From the NCBI RefSeq assembly GCF_002005305.1, contig NZ_CP014782.1, forward strand, positions 2,232,001 through 2,296,000: 64,000 nt of DNA, read 5' to 3'. Under the pieces are notes generated by a model that was given only the letters and a program-made list of their open reading frames with translations, was not told the DNA's origin and made no database searches. A program made the translations under genes and the position numbers. Source of the DNA: Shewanella psychrophila (lineage in GTDB: Bacteria > Pseudomonadota > Gammaproteobacteria > Enterobacterales > Shewanellaceae). Below, piece by piece: positions 44,917 through 54,419 of this stretch (the first letter of the stretch is position 1; every line of letters starts with the position of its first letter).

Positions 44917-47523
44917 TTAATTTACATTTGAGTCCAGAAAGTCTTGGGCGAAGCGTTGTAGAATTCCACCAGCCTCATAGATTGATACTTCTTCAGCGGT
45001 ATCTAGACGGCACTTAACTGGCACTTCAACCTGATCACCATTCTTACGAGTGATGATTAGCGTTAATGCAGCCCCTGGCATGCGCTGACCAATTACGTCA
45101 TATGTTTCGCTGCCATCGATGCCATAAGTATGACGGTTCTCACCACTAGTGAACTCCACGGGCAGTACTCCCATACCGACTAAGTTGGTGCGGTGAATAC
45201 GCTCAAACCCTTCGGCAACAATCACTTCGACACCCGCAAGGCGTACGCCTTTGGCGGCCCAGTCACGAGATGAACCTTGACCGTAATCTGCACCAGCTAT
45301 GATGATCAACGGTTGTTTGCGCTCCATATAGGTCTCGATAGCTTCCCACATGCGAGACTCGAGCCCTTCGGGTTCGATACGGGCGTATGAGCCTTGCTTA
45401 ACTTCAGCCTTGCCATTCTTACCAAGCTGAGTCACCATCTCGTTAAACAACTTAGGATTCGCAAAAGTAGCTCGTTGGGTCGTTAAATGATCGCCCCTGT
45501 GGGTCGCATAGGAGTTAAAGTCCACCTCAGGTAAACCCATTTTATCCAAATAAGCACCTGCGGCACTCTCAAGCATGATGGCGTTCGAAGGAGACAAGTG
45601 ATCGGTAGTGATGTTGTCACCAAGTACTGCCAGAGGACGCATGCCCTTCATGGTACGCTCGCCCGCGAGTGCGCCTTCCCAGTAGGGAGGACGGCGAATG
45701 TAAGTACTCTGTGGACGCCACTCATATTGCGGGTCGTTGTCGCTGCCATATTCGACTTTAATATCGAACATAGGCTCATAGACCTTACGGAATTGCTCAG
45801 GTTTAACACTTTGAGCTATGACCGCGTCTATCTCTTCATCACTGGGCCAGATATCTTTCAAAGTCACATCATTGCCCTGACTGTCTTTGCCAAGTACATC
45901 TTTTTCGATATCGAAACGAATAGTACCGGCAATGGCGTAGGCTACGACTAAAGGTGGTGATGCTAAGAAAGCTTGTTTGGCGTAAGGATGGATGCGGCCA
46001 TCGAAATTACGGTTACCCGAAAGTACCGCCGTGGTGTACAAGTCTCTGTCGATCACTTCTTGTTGAATAACAGGATCTAACGCGCCGCTCATACCATTAC
46101 AGGTGGTACAGGCAAAACCGACGATACCGAAACCGAGTTGCTCCAACTCTGACAATAATTTGGCATCTTCAAGATAAAGCTGCACCGCTTTCGAGCCAGG
46201 TGCCAGTGAGGTTTTCACCCAAGGCTTACGGGTTAACCCTTTAGCGTTAGCATTACGGGCGATAAGGCCTGCAGCAATAACGTTACGGGGATTTGAAGTG
46301 TTAGTACAGCTAGTGATGGCGGCGATGATACAGGCGCCATCTGGCATCAACTTACCGTCTTGTTCCACTTTTCCTGTGATCCCAGCAGCCGCCAGTTCAC
46401 TGGTGGAAACACGCTTATGAGGGTTTGAAGGTCCGGCGATGTTACGACCAACCGATGATAAGTCAAAACGCAGTACACGCTCGTACTCGACATTTTCTAG
46501 CGTGTCAGCCCACAAACCAGCTTGTTTGGCATAGTTCTCGACCAGTTTTACCTGGCTATCATCCCGGCCTGTCAGCTTGAGATAATCTATGGTCATCTCG
46601 TCGATATAGAACATGGCGGCAGTGGCGCCAAATTCCGGGGTCATGTTAGAAATAGTGGCGCGATCGCCCAATGTCAGCGCTCTGGCTCCTTCACCGAAAA
46701 ACTCTAAATAGGTCGATACAACTTTCTCACCACGTAAAAACTCGGTGATAGCAAGGACGATATCCGTCGCGGTGATCCCGCTCTGGCGTTTACCCACCAG
46801 CTCAACTCCGACAATGTCCGGCACACGCATGTAAGAAGGACGCCCAAGCATCACACTTTCAGCTTCAAGACCGCCCACACCTATGGCAATAACCCCAAGG
46901 GCATCCACATGTGGCGTGTGGCTGTCTGTACCGACTAAGGTATCGGGAAATGCAACACCATCACGGGACTGGACAACCGGTGACATTTTTTCCAGGTTAA
47001 TCTGATGCATGATGCCGTTACCCGGCTGAATAACATCTATGTTTTTAAATGCCGTCTTAGTCCAATTGATAAAGTGAAATCTGTCATCGTTGCGTCTGTC
47101 TTCGATGGCACGATTCTTCTCGAAGGCATCTTTCTCAAATCCAGCGTGTTCCACCGCAAGCGAGTGATCAACAATCAGCTGAGTCGGTACAACAGGATTC
47201 ACTTTAGACGGATCGCCGCCCTTCTCGGCAATAGCATCACGCAAACCAGCCAGATCGACTAACGCCGTCTGACCAAGAATATCGTGACACACCACGCGAG
47301 CCGGATACCATGGAAAGTCCAAATCTTGCTTGCGCTCTATGATCTGTTTCAGTGAATCGGTCAGTTTAGCAGGCTCGCAGCGACGAACCAGGTTCTCGGC
47401 GTAGACACGAGAACAATAAGGCAGCTTGCTATAGGCACCAGGAGAGATAGCATCGACAGCAGCTTGGGTATCAAAAAAATCGAGGGAGCTGCCAGGAAGC
47501 GGTTTACGGAATTGGGTATTCAT
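44917..47523 (-). CDS. acnD: Fe/S-dependent 2-methylcitrate dehydratase AcnD
   Basis: 868 residues of the aconitase superfamily. The [4Fe-4S] ligands are visible: AITSCTNTSNP contains the first cysteine, and FACTTCNGMSG the CxxC pair. PDTLVGTDSHTPHVDALGVIAIGVGG and the swivel-domain motif ADYGQGSSRDWAAKG are conserved. The enzyme dehydrates 2-methylcitrate in the propionate pathway. It lies between prpC and prpF; the order prpB-prpC-acnD-prpF is the Shewanella/Vibrio arrangement. Confidence 0.95.
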   Translation of the reverse strand: MNTQFRKPLPGSSLDFFDTQAAVDAISPGAYSKLPYCSRVYAENLVRRCEPAKLTDSLKQIIERKQDLDFPWYPARVVCHDILGQTALVDLAGLRDAIAEKGGDPSKVNPVVPTQLIVDHSLAVEHAGFEKDAFEKNRAIEDRRNDDRFHFINWTKTAFKNIDVIQPGNGIMHQINLEKMSPVVQSRDGVAFPDTLVGTDSHTPHVDALGVIAIGVGGLEAESVMLGRPSYMRVPDIVGVELVGKRQSGITATDIVLAITEFLRGEKVVSTYLEFFGEGARALTLGDRATISNMTPEFGATAAMFYIDEMTIDYLKLTGRDDSQVKLVENYAKQAGLWADTLENVEYERVLRFDLSSVGRNIAGPSNPHKRVSTSELAAAGITGKVEQDGKLMPDGACIIAAITSCTNTSNPRNVIAAGLIARNANAKGLTRKPWVKTSLAPGSKAVQLYLEDAKLLSELEQLGFGIVGFACTTCNGMSGALDPVIQQEVIDRDLYTTAVLSGNRNFDGRIHPYAKQAFLASPPLVVAYAIAGTIRFDIEKDVLGKDSQGNDVTLKDIWPSDEEIDAVIAQSVKPEQFRKVYEPMFDIKVEYGSDNDPQYEWRPQSTYIRRPPYWEGALAGERTMKGMRPLAVLGDNITTDHLSPSNAIMLESAAGAYLDKMGLPEVDFNSYATHRGDHLTTQRATFANPKLFNEMVTQLGKNGKAEVKQGSYARIEPEGLESRMWEAIETYMERKQPLIIIAGADYGQGSSRDWAAKGVRLAGVEVIVAEGFERIHRTNLVGMGVLPVEFTSGENRHTYGIDGSETYDVIGQRMPGAALTLIITRKNGDQVEVPVKCRLDTAEEVSIYEAGGILQRFAQDFLDSNVN

Positions 47524-47584
47524 ATGCGTTTCACTTATTTAAATAAGGAACTAGGCCCTAAAACCTAGCTCCTAAACAGCGTGC

Positions 47585-48709
47585 TTATCTTGCTGCGATT
47601 GGCGTGACTTTACGTGGCTCACTGCCTGTGTAATCGGCGCTCGGGCGGATAATGCGATTATTGGTACGCTGCTCCATCACGTGTGCCGCCCAGCCCGTTA
47701 GGCGTGAACAGACAAAGATAGGAGTAAACAGCTTAGTGGGAATACCCATAAAATGATAAGCCGAGGCATGGAAAAAATCCGCATTACAGAAGAGTTTTTT
47801 GCTGTCCCACATAAACTCTTCACAGGCGACTGAGATATCATAAAGGCTGGTATCACCATGCTCCAGCGCTAGTTTCTCAGACCAGGCCTTGATGATCACG
47901 TTACGTGGATCTGACGTGCGGTAAATCGCATGGCCAAAGCCCATGATCTTCTCTTTACGCTCAAGCATTCCCGCCATCTGCACCTTGGCATCAGCTGGTG
48001 AACTGAAGGTTTGAATCATGTCCATGGCCGCTTCATTGGCGCCGCCATGTAGCGGACCACGCAAGGTGCCTATAGCACCGGTAATACAAGAGAACATGTC
48101 TGATAATGTTGATGCACATACACGAGCGGTAAAGGTCGAGGCGTTAAACTCATGCTCAGCATACAGAATGAGCGATACATCCATCACGCGACGATGTTGC
48201 TCAGAGGGGGCTTTGCCATTGAGAAGGTGCAGAAAATGACCGCCGATAGAGTCTTCATCGGTGACACAATCTATCTCAACCCCTTCATGGGAGAATTTAT
48301 ACCAGTAACACATGATGGCAGGAAAAGCAGCGAGTAAACGATTAGCTGCGCGGTTTTGCTCAGAGAAATCATTCTCTGGTTCTAGATTACCTAAAAATGA
48401 GCAACCAGTTCGCATCACATCCATAGGATGCGCATCTTGTGGTATGCGTTGCAGCACCTCTTTTAGCGCCTGAGGAAGATCGCGTAGGCTGTTAAGTTCA
48501 GCCTTGTAGGTCGCCAACTGATCGAGTGTTGGCAGTTCGCCGTTAAACAGCAGATAAGCCACTTCTTCAAATGTGGCGTTATCGGCGAGATCTGATACAT
48601 CATAGCCACAATAGGTTAAGCCACTACCCGATTTACCCACTGTACAAAGACTCGTTTCGCCAGCACTTTGACCACGTAGACCTGCACCACTTAATTTTTT
48701 ATCAACCAT
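47585..48709 (-). CDS. prpC: 2-Methylcitrate synthase PrpC
   Basis: 374 residues of the citrate synthase family. The catalytic region with GPLHGGANEAAMDMI, and MGFGHAIYRTSDPRNVIIK, correspond to the family's catalytic His and Asp sites. It condenses propionyl-CoA with oxaloacetate. ATG 48709 (VDKKLSGAGLRGQSAGE) is the likely start, with GAGG nine bases upstream; an ATG at 48724 would add five residues. It is cotranscribed with prpB, with 180 bp between the two. Confidence 0.94.
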   Translation of the reverse strand: MVDKKLSGAGLRGQSAGETSLCTVGKSGSGLTYCGYDVSDLADNATFEEVAYLLFNGELPTLDQLATYKAELNSLRDLPQALKEVLQRIPQDAHPMDVMRTGCSFLGNLEPENDFSEQNRAANRLLAAFPAIMCYWYKFSHEGVEIDCVTDEDSIGGHFLHLLNGKAPSEQHRRVMDVSLILYAEHEFNASTFTARVCASTLSDMFSCITGAIGTLRGPLHGGANEAAMDMIQTFSSPADAKVQMAGMLERKEKIMGFGHAIYRTSDPRNVIIKAWSEKLALEHGDTSLYDISVACEEFMWDSKKLFCNADFFHASAYHFMGIPTKLFTPIFVCSRLTGWAAHVMEQRTNNRIIRPSADYTGSEPRKVTPIAAR

Positions 48710-48889
48710 TGCTCTAATCCTCAATTTGTTTATTGTGACCTCGCCTCTGCATTTCCTTCACAGAGTTTTGATAACGGGTCATCTATTTTTATCATGCTTT
48801 TTGTAAGGTTTTATGACGTTCAATCGCCCAGCGAGCAGTTAATCAATCAACACTCGCCAGGCTTATCAGCTAACTTAGTTTACGATTGA

Positions 48890-49771
48890 TTACTTGTTCT
48901 TACCTTCGCTAAAGAGCACATCTAACTTCTGCTCATAATCGTGATAGCCCAGGTAATCGTACAGCTCCATACGGGTCTGCATCTTGTCGGTAACGGCTTT
49001 TTGATCGCCATCGGTAAGAATAGTTTGATAGACCATTTCCGCCGCCTTGTTCATGGCGCGAAATGCCGATAGAGGGTAGAGCACCATGGCGCAGCCCCAC
49101 TCACCTAGCTGCTCTTTATTCCATAATTCGGTCTGACCAAATTCGGTGATATTTGCCAAGATAGGCACATTTAATGCTTCGGAGAATGCACGGTAATGCT
49201 CCTCAGTTTTTACTGCTTCAGCAAAGATACCATCAGCGCCTGCAGCTACATAAGCCTTGGCACGCGCAATAGCCGCTTCCAAACCTTCCTGAGCGAAAGA
49301 GTCGGTGCGGGCCATAATGAAGAAGTCTGGATCCTTGCGGGCATCGACAGCCGCTTTAATACGATCGACCATCTCATCGGTAGAGACAATCTCCTTGTTC
49401 GGGCGATGACCACAACGCTTCTGAGCGACCTGATCTTCCATATGCACGGCTGCAGCGCCTGCTTTTTCCATATCACGTATGGTCTTAGCAATATTAAACG
49501 CCCCGCCCCAACCTGTATCGATATCGACCATTAAAGGTAAGTCACAAGCCGCAGTAATGCGCTGCACATCGACAATGACATCGTTCAGTGATGTCATGCC
49601 TAAATCGGGCAAGCCATATGAGGCATTAGCCACACCGCCACCGGAAAGGTAGATAGCCTGATGACCAATTTGTTTTGCCATCATGGCGCTGTACGCGTTA
49701 ATGGTACCCACTATCTGTAGTGGCTGATTATCGGTTAATGCCTGACGAAACTTCTTGCCTGCGCTCATCAT
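48890..49771 (-). CDS. prpB: Methylisocitrate lyase PrpB
   Basis: 293 residues of the isocitrate lyase/PEP mutase family. KKFRQAL near the start, the catalytic cysteine in QKRCGHRPNKE near residue 120, and the metal-binding MVDIDTGWGG and MEDQ motifs are all present. It cleaves 2-methylisocitrate to pyruvate and succinate, the last step of propionate use. It is 51 bp downstream of the GntR regulator gene. Two adjacent ATGs begin the frame; either may be used. Confidence 0.95.
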   Translation of the reverse strand: MMSAGKKFRQALTDNQPLQIVGTINAYSAMMAKQIGHQAIYLSGGGVANASYGLPDLGMTSLNDVIVDVQRITAACDLPLMVDIDTGWGGAFNIAKTIRDMEKAGAAAVHMEDQVAQKRCGHRPNKEIVSTDEMVDRIKAAVDARKDPDFFIMARTDSFAQEGLEAAIARAKAYVAAGADGIFAEAVKTEEHYRAFSEALNVPILANITEFGQTELWNKEQLGEWGCAMVLYPLSAFRAMNKAAEMVYQTILTDGDQKAVTDKMQTRMELYDYLGYHDYEQKLDVLFSEGKNK

Positions 49772-49822
49772 TCCCTCTCTTATATTGCTACTTAATGTCT
49801 AAAATGCCCGAGGCCGTCTTAA

Positions 49823-50488
49823 TTAACGACTTTGGGATAAATTTTTCTCTACGTTATTTTTCGAATACATGATGTGGCGGCGCATCAAGATCTCAGCGAG
49901 TTCTTCATCACGGTTAGAAATGGCTTGTACGATATGCTTATGCTCATCAAACGCTGTTGTCACTCTCGGCCCCGCCATGCCTAGCTGTACTCGGTACATG
50001 CGAACTAAGTGATAGATGCCATTGATGAGCATTGAGATAAGGTGCTTATTCTTACTGCCGACTATGATGCGGTAATGAAAGTCGACATCACCGGCTTCTT
50101 GGTAATAAGACTCCCCACTTTTGACTTCATCAAAGTGAGAATTTAACAGCTGATTTAGAGCATCTATCTCACTTGTGGTCATATTCTTAGCCGCTAATCT
50201 GGCCGCCATCCCTTCTAAGGATTCACGTACCTGGTAAAGCTCAACTAAACCTTCATTGGTGAGGGAAACCACACGGGCACCCACATTGGCTTTACGCTCA
50301 ACAATATGACAAGAGGCTAAGCGGTTAATGGCTTCACGAATAATGGCTCGGCTAACGGCGTACTTTGTCGACAACTCAGTTTCACTCAGCTTGGTCCCTG
50401 ATGGGATCTCACCTTCAACAATATCTTTCCTTAATTGAATAAAGGTCTTATCTGCCGCTGTAACTGGCTGTTCGCTAAAAAATGTCAT
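49823..50488 (-). CDS. GntR-family regulator of the propionate operon (FCD domain)
   Basis: 221 residues. The winged helix (TKLSETELSTKYAVSRAIIREAINRLASCHIVERKANVGARV) is followed by an FCD ligand-binding domain with metal-binding histidines (HYRIIVGSKN..FDEHKHIVQAISNRD). Its place at the head of prpB-prpC-acnD-prpF makes it the likely local regulator, replacing the sigma-54-linked PrpR of E. coli. Two perfect palindromes upstream are its probable operator. Confidence 0.9.
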   Translation of the reverse strand: MTFFSEQPVTAADKTFIQLRKDIVEGEIPSGTKLSETELSTKYAVSRAIIREAINRLASCHIVERKANVGARVVSLTNEGLVELYQVRESLEGMAARLAAKNMTTSEIDALNQLLNSHFDEVKSGESYYQEAGDVDFHYRIIVGSKNKHLISMLINGIYHLVRMYRVQLGMAGPRVTTAFDEHKHIVQAISNRDEELAEILMRRHIMYSKNNVEKNLSQSR

Positions 50489-50517
50489 ACCTTTAATTAG
50501 AGCTTCTTTTTATTAGA

Positions 50518-50579
50518 TTGTCGACAATATAGCCAGCTATGCACCATTGGTCAATTAAAAGACGTTAGATTGTCGACAA
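50518..50579. promoter_or_regulatory. Twin TTGTCGACAA operators of the prp GntR regulator
   Basis: The perfect 10-bp palindrome TTGTCGACAA occurs at 50518-50527 and 50570-50579, each within TTAGATTGTCGACAA. The copies are 52 bp apart, about five helical turns, in the intergenic space between the GntR gene and the divergent LETM1-like gene. Such dyads are typical FCD-GntR sites; binding by this regulator is inferred from position. Confidence 0.72.
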
Positions 50580-50623
50580 AACATCTGTAGTTAGAGGTTT
50601 ACATTAAACACGACACAAGGTTT

Positions 50624-51133
50624 ATGTTGCCTTTGAATAGCGAGATTGAATTCTATGAAAAAACTTGTGACAAATGCTTGCAACAAAAGCACTATCGCCT
50701 CTATCTCCATAGGGTCGCCTATGAGACAATCCGCGCCATGAAAATCTATGCCCATGCTCACAAAGCCCCAGTACGCGTATTTCGCATCGGTAGGAAGCGA
50801 TTCTGGATGCGTTTAAAACGCGATATGCTCGTTTTGAAAGACGCCTTATCCCAAGAGAAACAGGAGACCAAAGATATGTTGGTCACCTATAAGCGCTACA
50901 CAAAAAAACAGGCTAGCCGAGAAGAACTCAATGAAGCCAACAAGCAATTTGCCGATCTGTTAAAGGGGCTAAGTCTGGGTGTGTTTGCGGTTTTACCCTT
51001 TGCGCCAATCACCATTCCTTTAGTCGTTAAGCTTGGGAAAATGGTTGGTGTAGATGTATTGCCAAGTTCATTTAATAATCTGTCTGAAATGAAAAGAAAA
51101 CGCTCAAGCAGACTCGCTAAGAATGAGAAGTAG
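50624..51133 (+). CDS. LETM1-like domain protein
   Basis: 169 residues. The C-terminal half holds the LETM1 hallmark GVFAVLPFAPITIPLVVKLGKMVGVDVLPSSF, a single hydrophobic helix with conserved prolines ending in LPSSF. The N-terminal half is basic and helical. In mitochondria LETM1 is a membrane ion (Ca2+/H+ or K+/H+) transport protein; the bacterial short proteins are uncharacterised. ATG 50624 lies close to the twin operators of the divergent GntR gene, so its promoter may be shared with them. Confidence 0.72.
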   Translation: MLPLNSEIEFYEKTCDKCLQQKHYRLYLHRVAYETIRAMKIYAHAHKAPVRVFRIGRKRFWMRLKRDMLVLKDALSQEKQETKDMLVTYKRYTKKQASREELNEANKQFADLLKGLSLGVFAVLPFAPITIPLVVKLGKMVGVDVLPSSFNNLSEMKRKRSSRLAKNEK

Positions 51134-51285
51134 CGCTTACGCCTACAGCCCTTAAAACTCCCCGTATTCCTTCTTTCCCTTCCCTAATGCACCTTTTATG
51201 CAATGCCATTGCCTGTTACCCTAGTAAGTCGAATTAGAATAACCCTCCTCAAATTGATATAAGCAGCAGCGAGCATAACTCCAAC

Positions 51286-52647
51286 ATGACTGAATTATTG
51301 ATCTCAGGTGTCGAAGGCACCCCTCTCACCATATTACACGCAGATGCATATGCAGCTTGGCTAGCCGAGCAAGATGTACAAACCACTAACTGGTTGTCGA
51401 CAACTCAATTCGATGGCAAAGGCATGAGCATCATTCCAAACAGCTCTGGTGAGCTATCTCAAGCCATTTATGTGACCAAAGAGACCGAGTCATACTGGCT
51501 ATGTGGCGACTTAGTCAATCAGCTTCCGGCTGGCCGGTACTCGATACAAGGCACCGATGAGCAAGTCAAAGTCGCAGCATTCAGCTGGGGGCTCGGTGCG
51601 TACAAGTTCGACCGTTACAAGAAAAATGAAAAAAACTATCCACTACTTGTATTACCCACACAGGCTCAGGTTGATGAAACCCAGAAGCTAGTTCGCTCAG
51701 TCTCTATCGTTCGTGATTTAATCAATACGCCAGCCGCCGATATGATGCCCCAGCATTTAGGTGAAACTATGGAAGCGCTAGCGGCCGAGTTTGGCGCCCA
51801 AGTGACTCAAATTGTTGGTGATGAATTGCTAGAGCAAAACTACCCAACCATTCATATGGTAGGCCGTGCCAGTGAAAACCTGCCACGTCTTATCGATCTC
51901 ACCTGGGGTGATGAAGATGCACCAAAAGTCACCTTAGTCGGTAAAGGCGTGTGTTTCGACTCTGGCGGTTTAGATTTGAAACCAGGCGCAGGCATGCGCT
52001 TAATGAAAAAAGACATGGGCGGCGCCGCACACGTTATCGGTTTGGCTCACCAGATAATGGCAAGTAACTTACCTATTCGCCTGCGTGTATTAGTACCTGC
52101 GGTTGAGAATGCGGTATCGGCAAATGCATTCCGTCCTGGCGATGTGATTAAGACCCGTAAAGGCATCACTGTCGAGATTGATAATACCGATGCTGAAGGT
52201 CGCCTGGTACTGTGTGATGCCTTAGCCGAAGCTAACAATGACAAGCCTGAGTTGATGATAGATTTCGCAACCCTAACCGGTGCAATGCGTATCGCTCTGG
52301 GTACCGAGCTACCCGGCTTCTTCAGTAATGATGACCAAGTTGCGTTAGACATGACTCAATCAGGCCTAAATGTACAAGATCCTATTTGGCGCATGCCGCT
52401 ACACAAGCCGTACTTTGAGCTAACTTGTAGTGATATTGCCGATTTAGCCAACTGTGGCCGTGTACCTCAAGGCGGCGCCATAACTGCAGCCCTTTACCTT
52501 GAAGCCTTTGTTGATGAAGATATCAGCTGGAGTCACTTCGATGTGATGGGTTGGAACAGCCGTAAATTGCCTGGCCGCCCTGTCGGTGGTGAATCTTTTG
52601 GCATCCGCGCCGTATTCGACTACCTGCAGACGCGTTTCGACAAATAG
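51286..52647 (+). CDS. pepB: M17-family leucyl aminopeptidase
   Basis: 453 residues. The C-terminal catalytic domain has the binuclear-metal motifs LVGKGVCFDSGGLDLKPGAGM, LMKKDMGGAA, and the M17 signature NTDAEGRL near residue 300. PepB-type enzymes remove N-terminal amino acids from peptides in the cytoplasm. The N-terminal ~130 residues are divergent. The gene symbol is assigned by overall resemblance to PepB rather than PepA and is tentative. Its coding sequence contains a third copy of the TTGTCGACAA palindrome at 51394. Confidence 0.84.
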   Translation: MTELLISGVEGTPLTILHADAYAAWLAEQDVQTTNWLSTTQFDGKGMSIIPNSSGELSQAIYVTKETESYWLCGDLVNQLPAGRYSIQGTDEQVKVAAFSWGLGAYKFDRYKKNEKNYPLLVLPTQAQVDETQKLVRSVSIVRDLINTPAADMMPQHLGETMEALAAEFGAQVTQIVGDELLEQNYPTIHMVGRASENLPRLIDLTWGDEDAPKVTLVGKGVCFDSGGLDLKPGAGMRLMKKDMGGAAHVIGLAHQIMASNLPIRLRVLVPAVENAVSANAFRPGDVIKTRKGITVEIDNTDAEGRLVLCDALAEANNDKPELMIDFATLTGAMRIALGTELPGFFSNDDQVALDMTQSGLNVQDPIWRMPLHKPYFELTCSDIADLANCGRVPQGGAITAALYLEAFVDEDISWSHFDVMGWNSRKLPGRPVGGESFGIRAVFDYLQTRFDK

Positions 52648-52670
52648 TTAATAACAAGACCCACCAAATA

Positions 52671-52710
52671 TTACCACCGACAATGACCCAATATCGTTAG
52701 TCGGTGGTAA
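52671..52710 (+). terminator. Hairpin after the aminopeptidase gene
   Basis: An 11-bp perfect stem (TTACCACCGAC / GTCGGTGGTAA) with an 18-base loop, 24 bp past the stop codon. It lacks a T-run, so it may terminate weakly or act as an mRNA 3' stabiliser. Confidence 0.5.
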
Positions 52711-52885
52711 CCCACAACTGTAGCTAAAACCCCCTCTAGTAAAAAAGCAAGCTGATAATGCTTAAATAACAAACGAAACTAGCTCAAGAGCACACCTAAA
52801 TGTAATAAAGCGAGATAACTGACTAGAATTTTCATTATTTATTCGTATAATCCTTTCCCGGCTTAAGGCTCAATGCTGTTGCCAC

Positions 52886-53209
52886 CTAATACTGGCTGTT
52901 ACAAGGATATGTGATAGACCCACGGAGCTGGACCGGCAGGACTTTTGCGGGTTTATAGATGACTCCACCCTTGTAGTTTAGGCCGGAATACCCATCACTC
53001 AGTATTCTCTGTTCACGATCTCTGCCATTTTCCAACATCTGGCAGCTGGCCGACACTTCAAGCTCTGATTCATCTTCGACTCGCTCTCTATAGATCAGAT
53101 TTGGATAAATAATGCAGTTGTTAATTAGCTTCGCCGGAATATTTTTTCTCCTATTCTGTGGTTGGATTTTCTCAGAAAACCGCAGAGCAATTAATTGGCG
53201 TACCGTCAT
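52886..53209 (-). CDS. Possible small gene overlapping the nupC start
   Basis: 107 codons if read from 53209, but the first ~32 overlap the nupC start on the other strand. The non-overlapping part (ESELEVSASCQMLENGRDREQRILSDGYSGLNYKGGVIYKPAKVLP, given here in short form) has protein-like composition and a clean stop. A shorter start near the Met of QMLENG is possible. No family is recognised. The remaining ~240 bp of this gap before 52886 show only the hairpin at 52671 and a possible -10 near 52842. Confidence 0.3.
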   Translation of the reverse strand: MTVRQLIALRFSEKIQPQNRRKNIPAKLINNCIIYPNLIYRERVEDESELEVSASCQMLENGRDREQRILSDGYSGLNYKGGVIYKPAKVLPVQLRGSITYPCNSQY

Positions 53210-54320
53210 CGGAGCCTTAATTCTTCAGGCTGGATTTGCAGCCCTTGTCTTGTATGTTCCCATGGGGCAACAGGTGCTAGGCTCAGTGAGCCAGGGAGTC
53301 ACGGCTATTCTGGGCTTTGCCGACGAAGGGATCCAATTCATGTTTGGTCCTCTGGCAAATAACGGTTTCGTGTTTGCCATTCGGGTCTTGCCTCTGGTCA
53401 TCTTTATCAGCGCACTAATCTCTATGTTGTACTACTTAGGCATAATGCAATGGGTCATCAAGATCATAGGTGGCGGCCTGCAAAAACTATTGGGGATCAG
53501 CCGCGCTGAATCTTTGGTAGCCACAGGTAACATCTTTCTCAGTCAAGGTGAGTCGCCTCTGCTGGTTAAGCCTTTTCTACCTAAGATGACACGCTCGGAG
53601 CTGTTCGCTCTGATGACTGGTGGCATGGCTTCTGTAGCTGGTAGTGTCTTGGGGGGATATGCAGGCCTAGGAGTAGAATTGAAATACCTGATTGCAGCCA
53701 GCTTTATGGCCGCACCAGGCAGCTTGCTGATGGCCAAACTTTTGGTACCTGAGGTTGATACGCCTGTAAGTAACCAAAGCGTCGATATGAGCCGCAGTGA
53801 AGATAATAATGTTGTCGATGCTCTGGCAACTGGTGCCATGAACGGTATGCGGGTTGCTGTTGCAATTGGCACCATGCTAATCGCCTTCATCAGTGTCATC
53901 GCCATGTTCAACGCGGGCCTAGAACAAGTGGGTCAGTGGTTCAACTTCGAAGGCGTGACCATGCAAAGCATACTGGGATACATCTTCGCCCCAGTAGCCT
54001 TCATCATAGGTGTCCCCGCCAATGAAATGATGCAGGCCGGTGGCTTCATAGGCCAAAAGCTTATTCTCAATGAATTTGTAGCCTTCATGGATTTCGTGTC
54101 GATAAAAGAACAACTGTCGAACCACAGCCAAGTCATCATCACCTTCGCACTCTGTGGCTTCGCTAATATAGGATCTATTGCGATTCAGTTAGGCAGTATT
54201 GGAGTTATGGCTCCCGAACGCAGCGCCGAAGTCGCTAAGCTAGGTTTTAAAGCGGTATTGGCTGCAACTCTGGCCAATCTGATGAGCGCCGTGCTGGCGG
54301 GTATCTTCATCAGCTTTTAA
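53112..54320 (+). CDS. nupC: CNT-family concentrative nucleoside transporter (NupC)
   Basis: 402 residues with about ten membrane segments. CNT hallmarks include FVFAIRVLPLVIFISALISMLYYLGIMQWVIKIIGGGLQKLLG, VATGNIFLSQGESPLLVKPFLPKMTRSELFALMTGGMASVAGSVLGGYA, and the late LCGFANIGSIAIQLG (Na+/nucleoside site). The protein imports nucleosides with Na+ or H+. It may work together with the nucleoside hydrolase encoded at 21270, which is inference. ATG 53112 is the only plausible start. Confidence 0.94.
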   Translation: MQLLISFAGIFFLLFCGWIFSENRRAINWRTVIGALILQAGFAALVLYVPMGQQVLGSVSQGVTAILGFADEGIQFMFGPLANNGFVFAIRVLPLVIFISALISMLYYLGIMQWVIKIIGGGLQKLLGISRAESLVATGNIFLSQGESPLLVKPFLPKMTRSELFALMTGGMASVAGSVLGGYAGLGVELKYLIAASFMAAPGSLLMAKLLVPEVDTPVSNQSVDMSRSEDNNVVDALATGAMNGMRVAVAIGTMLIAFISVIAMFNAGLEQVGQWFNFEGVTMQSILGYIFAPVAFIIGVPANEMMQAGGFIGQKLILNEFVAFMDFVSIKEQLSNHSQVIITFALCGFANIGSIAIQLGSIGVMAPERSAEVAKLGFKAVLAATLANLMSAVLAGIFISF

Positions 54321-54354
54321 CAGAAAGTGTTCAGGGACTTGAGTCCCTGTACAA

Positions 54355-54381
54355 AAAAGCCCGAACTCAGTTCGGGCTTTT
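54355..54381. terminator. Bidirectional terminator between nupC and the ABC-F gene
   Basis: A 12-bp stem (AAAAGCCCGAAC / GTTCGGGCTTTT) with a 3-base loop. The A-run before and T-run after serve both convergent transcripts. Confidence 0.88.
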
Positions 54382-54419
54382 GGGATAAATCTATTTAGCC
54401 TAAGCAGGCTTAGAGAGGC

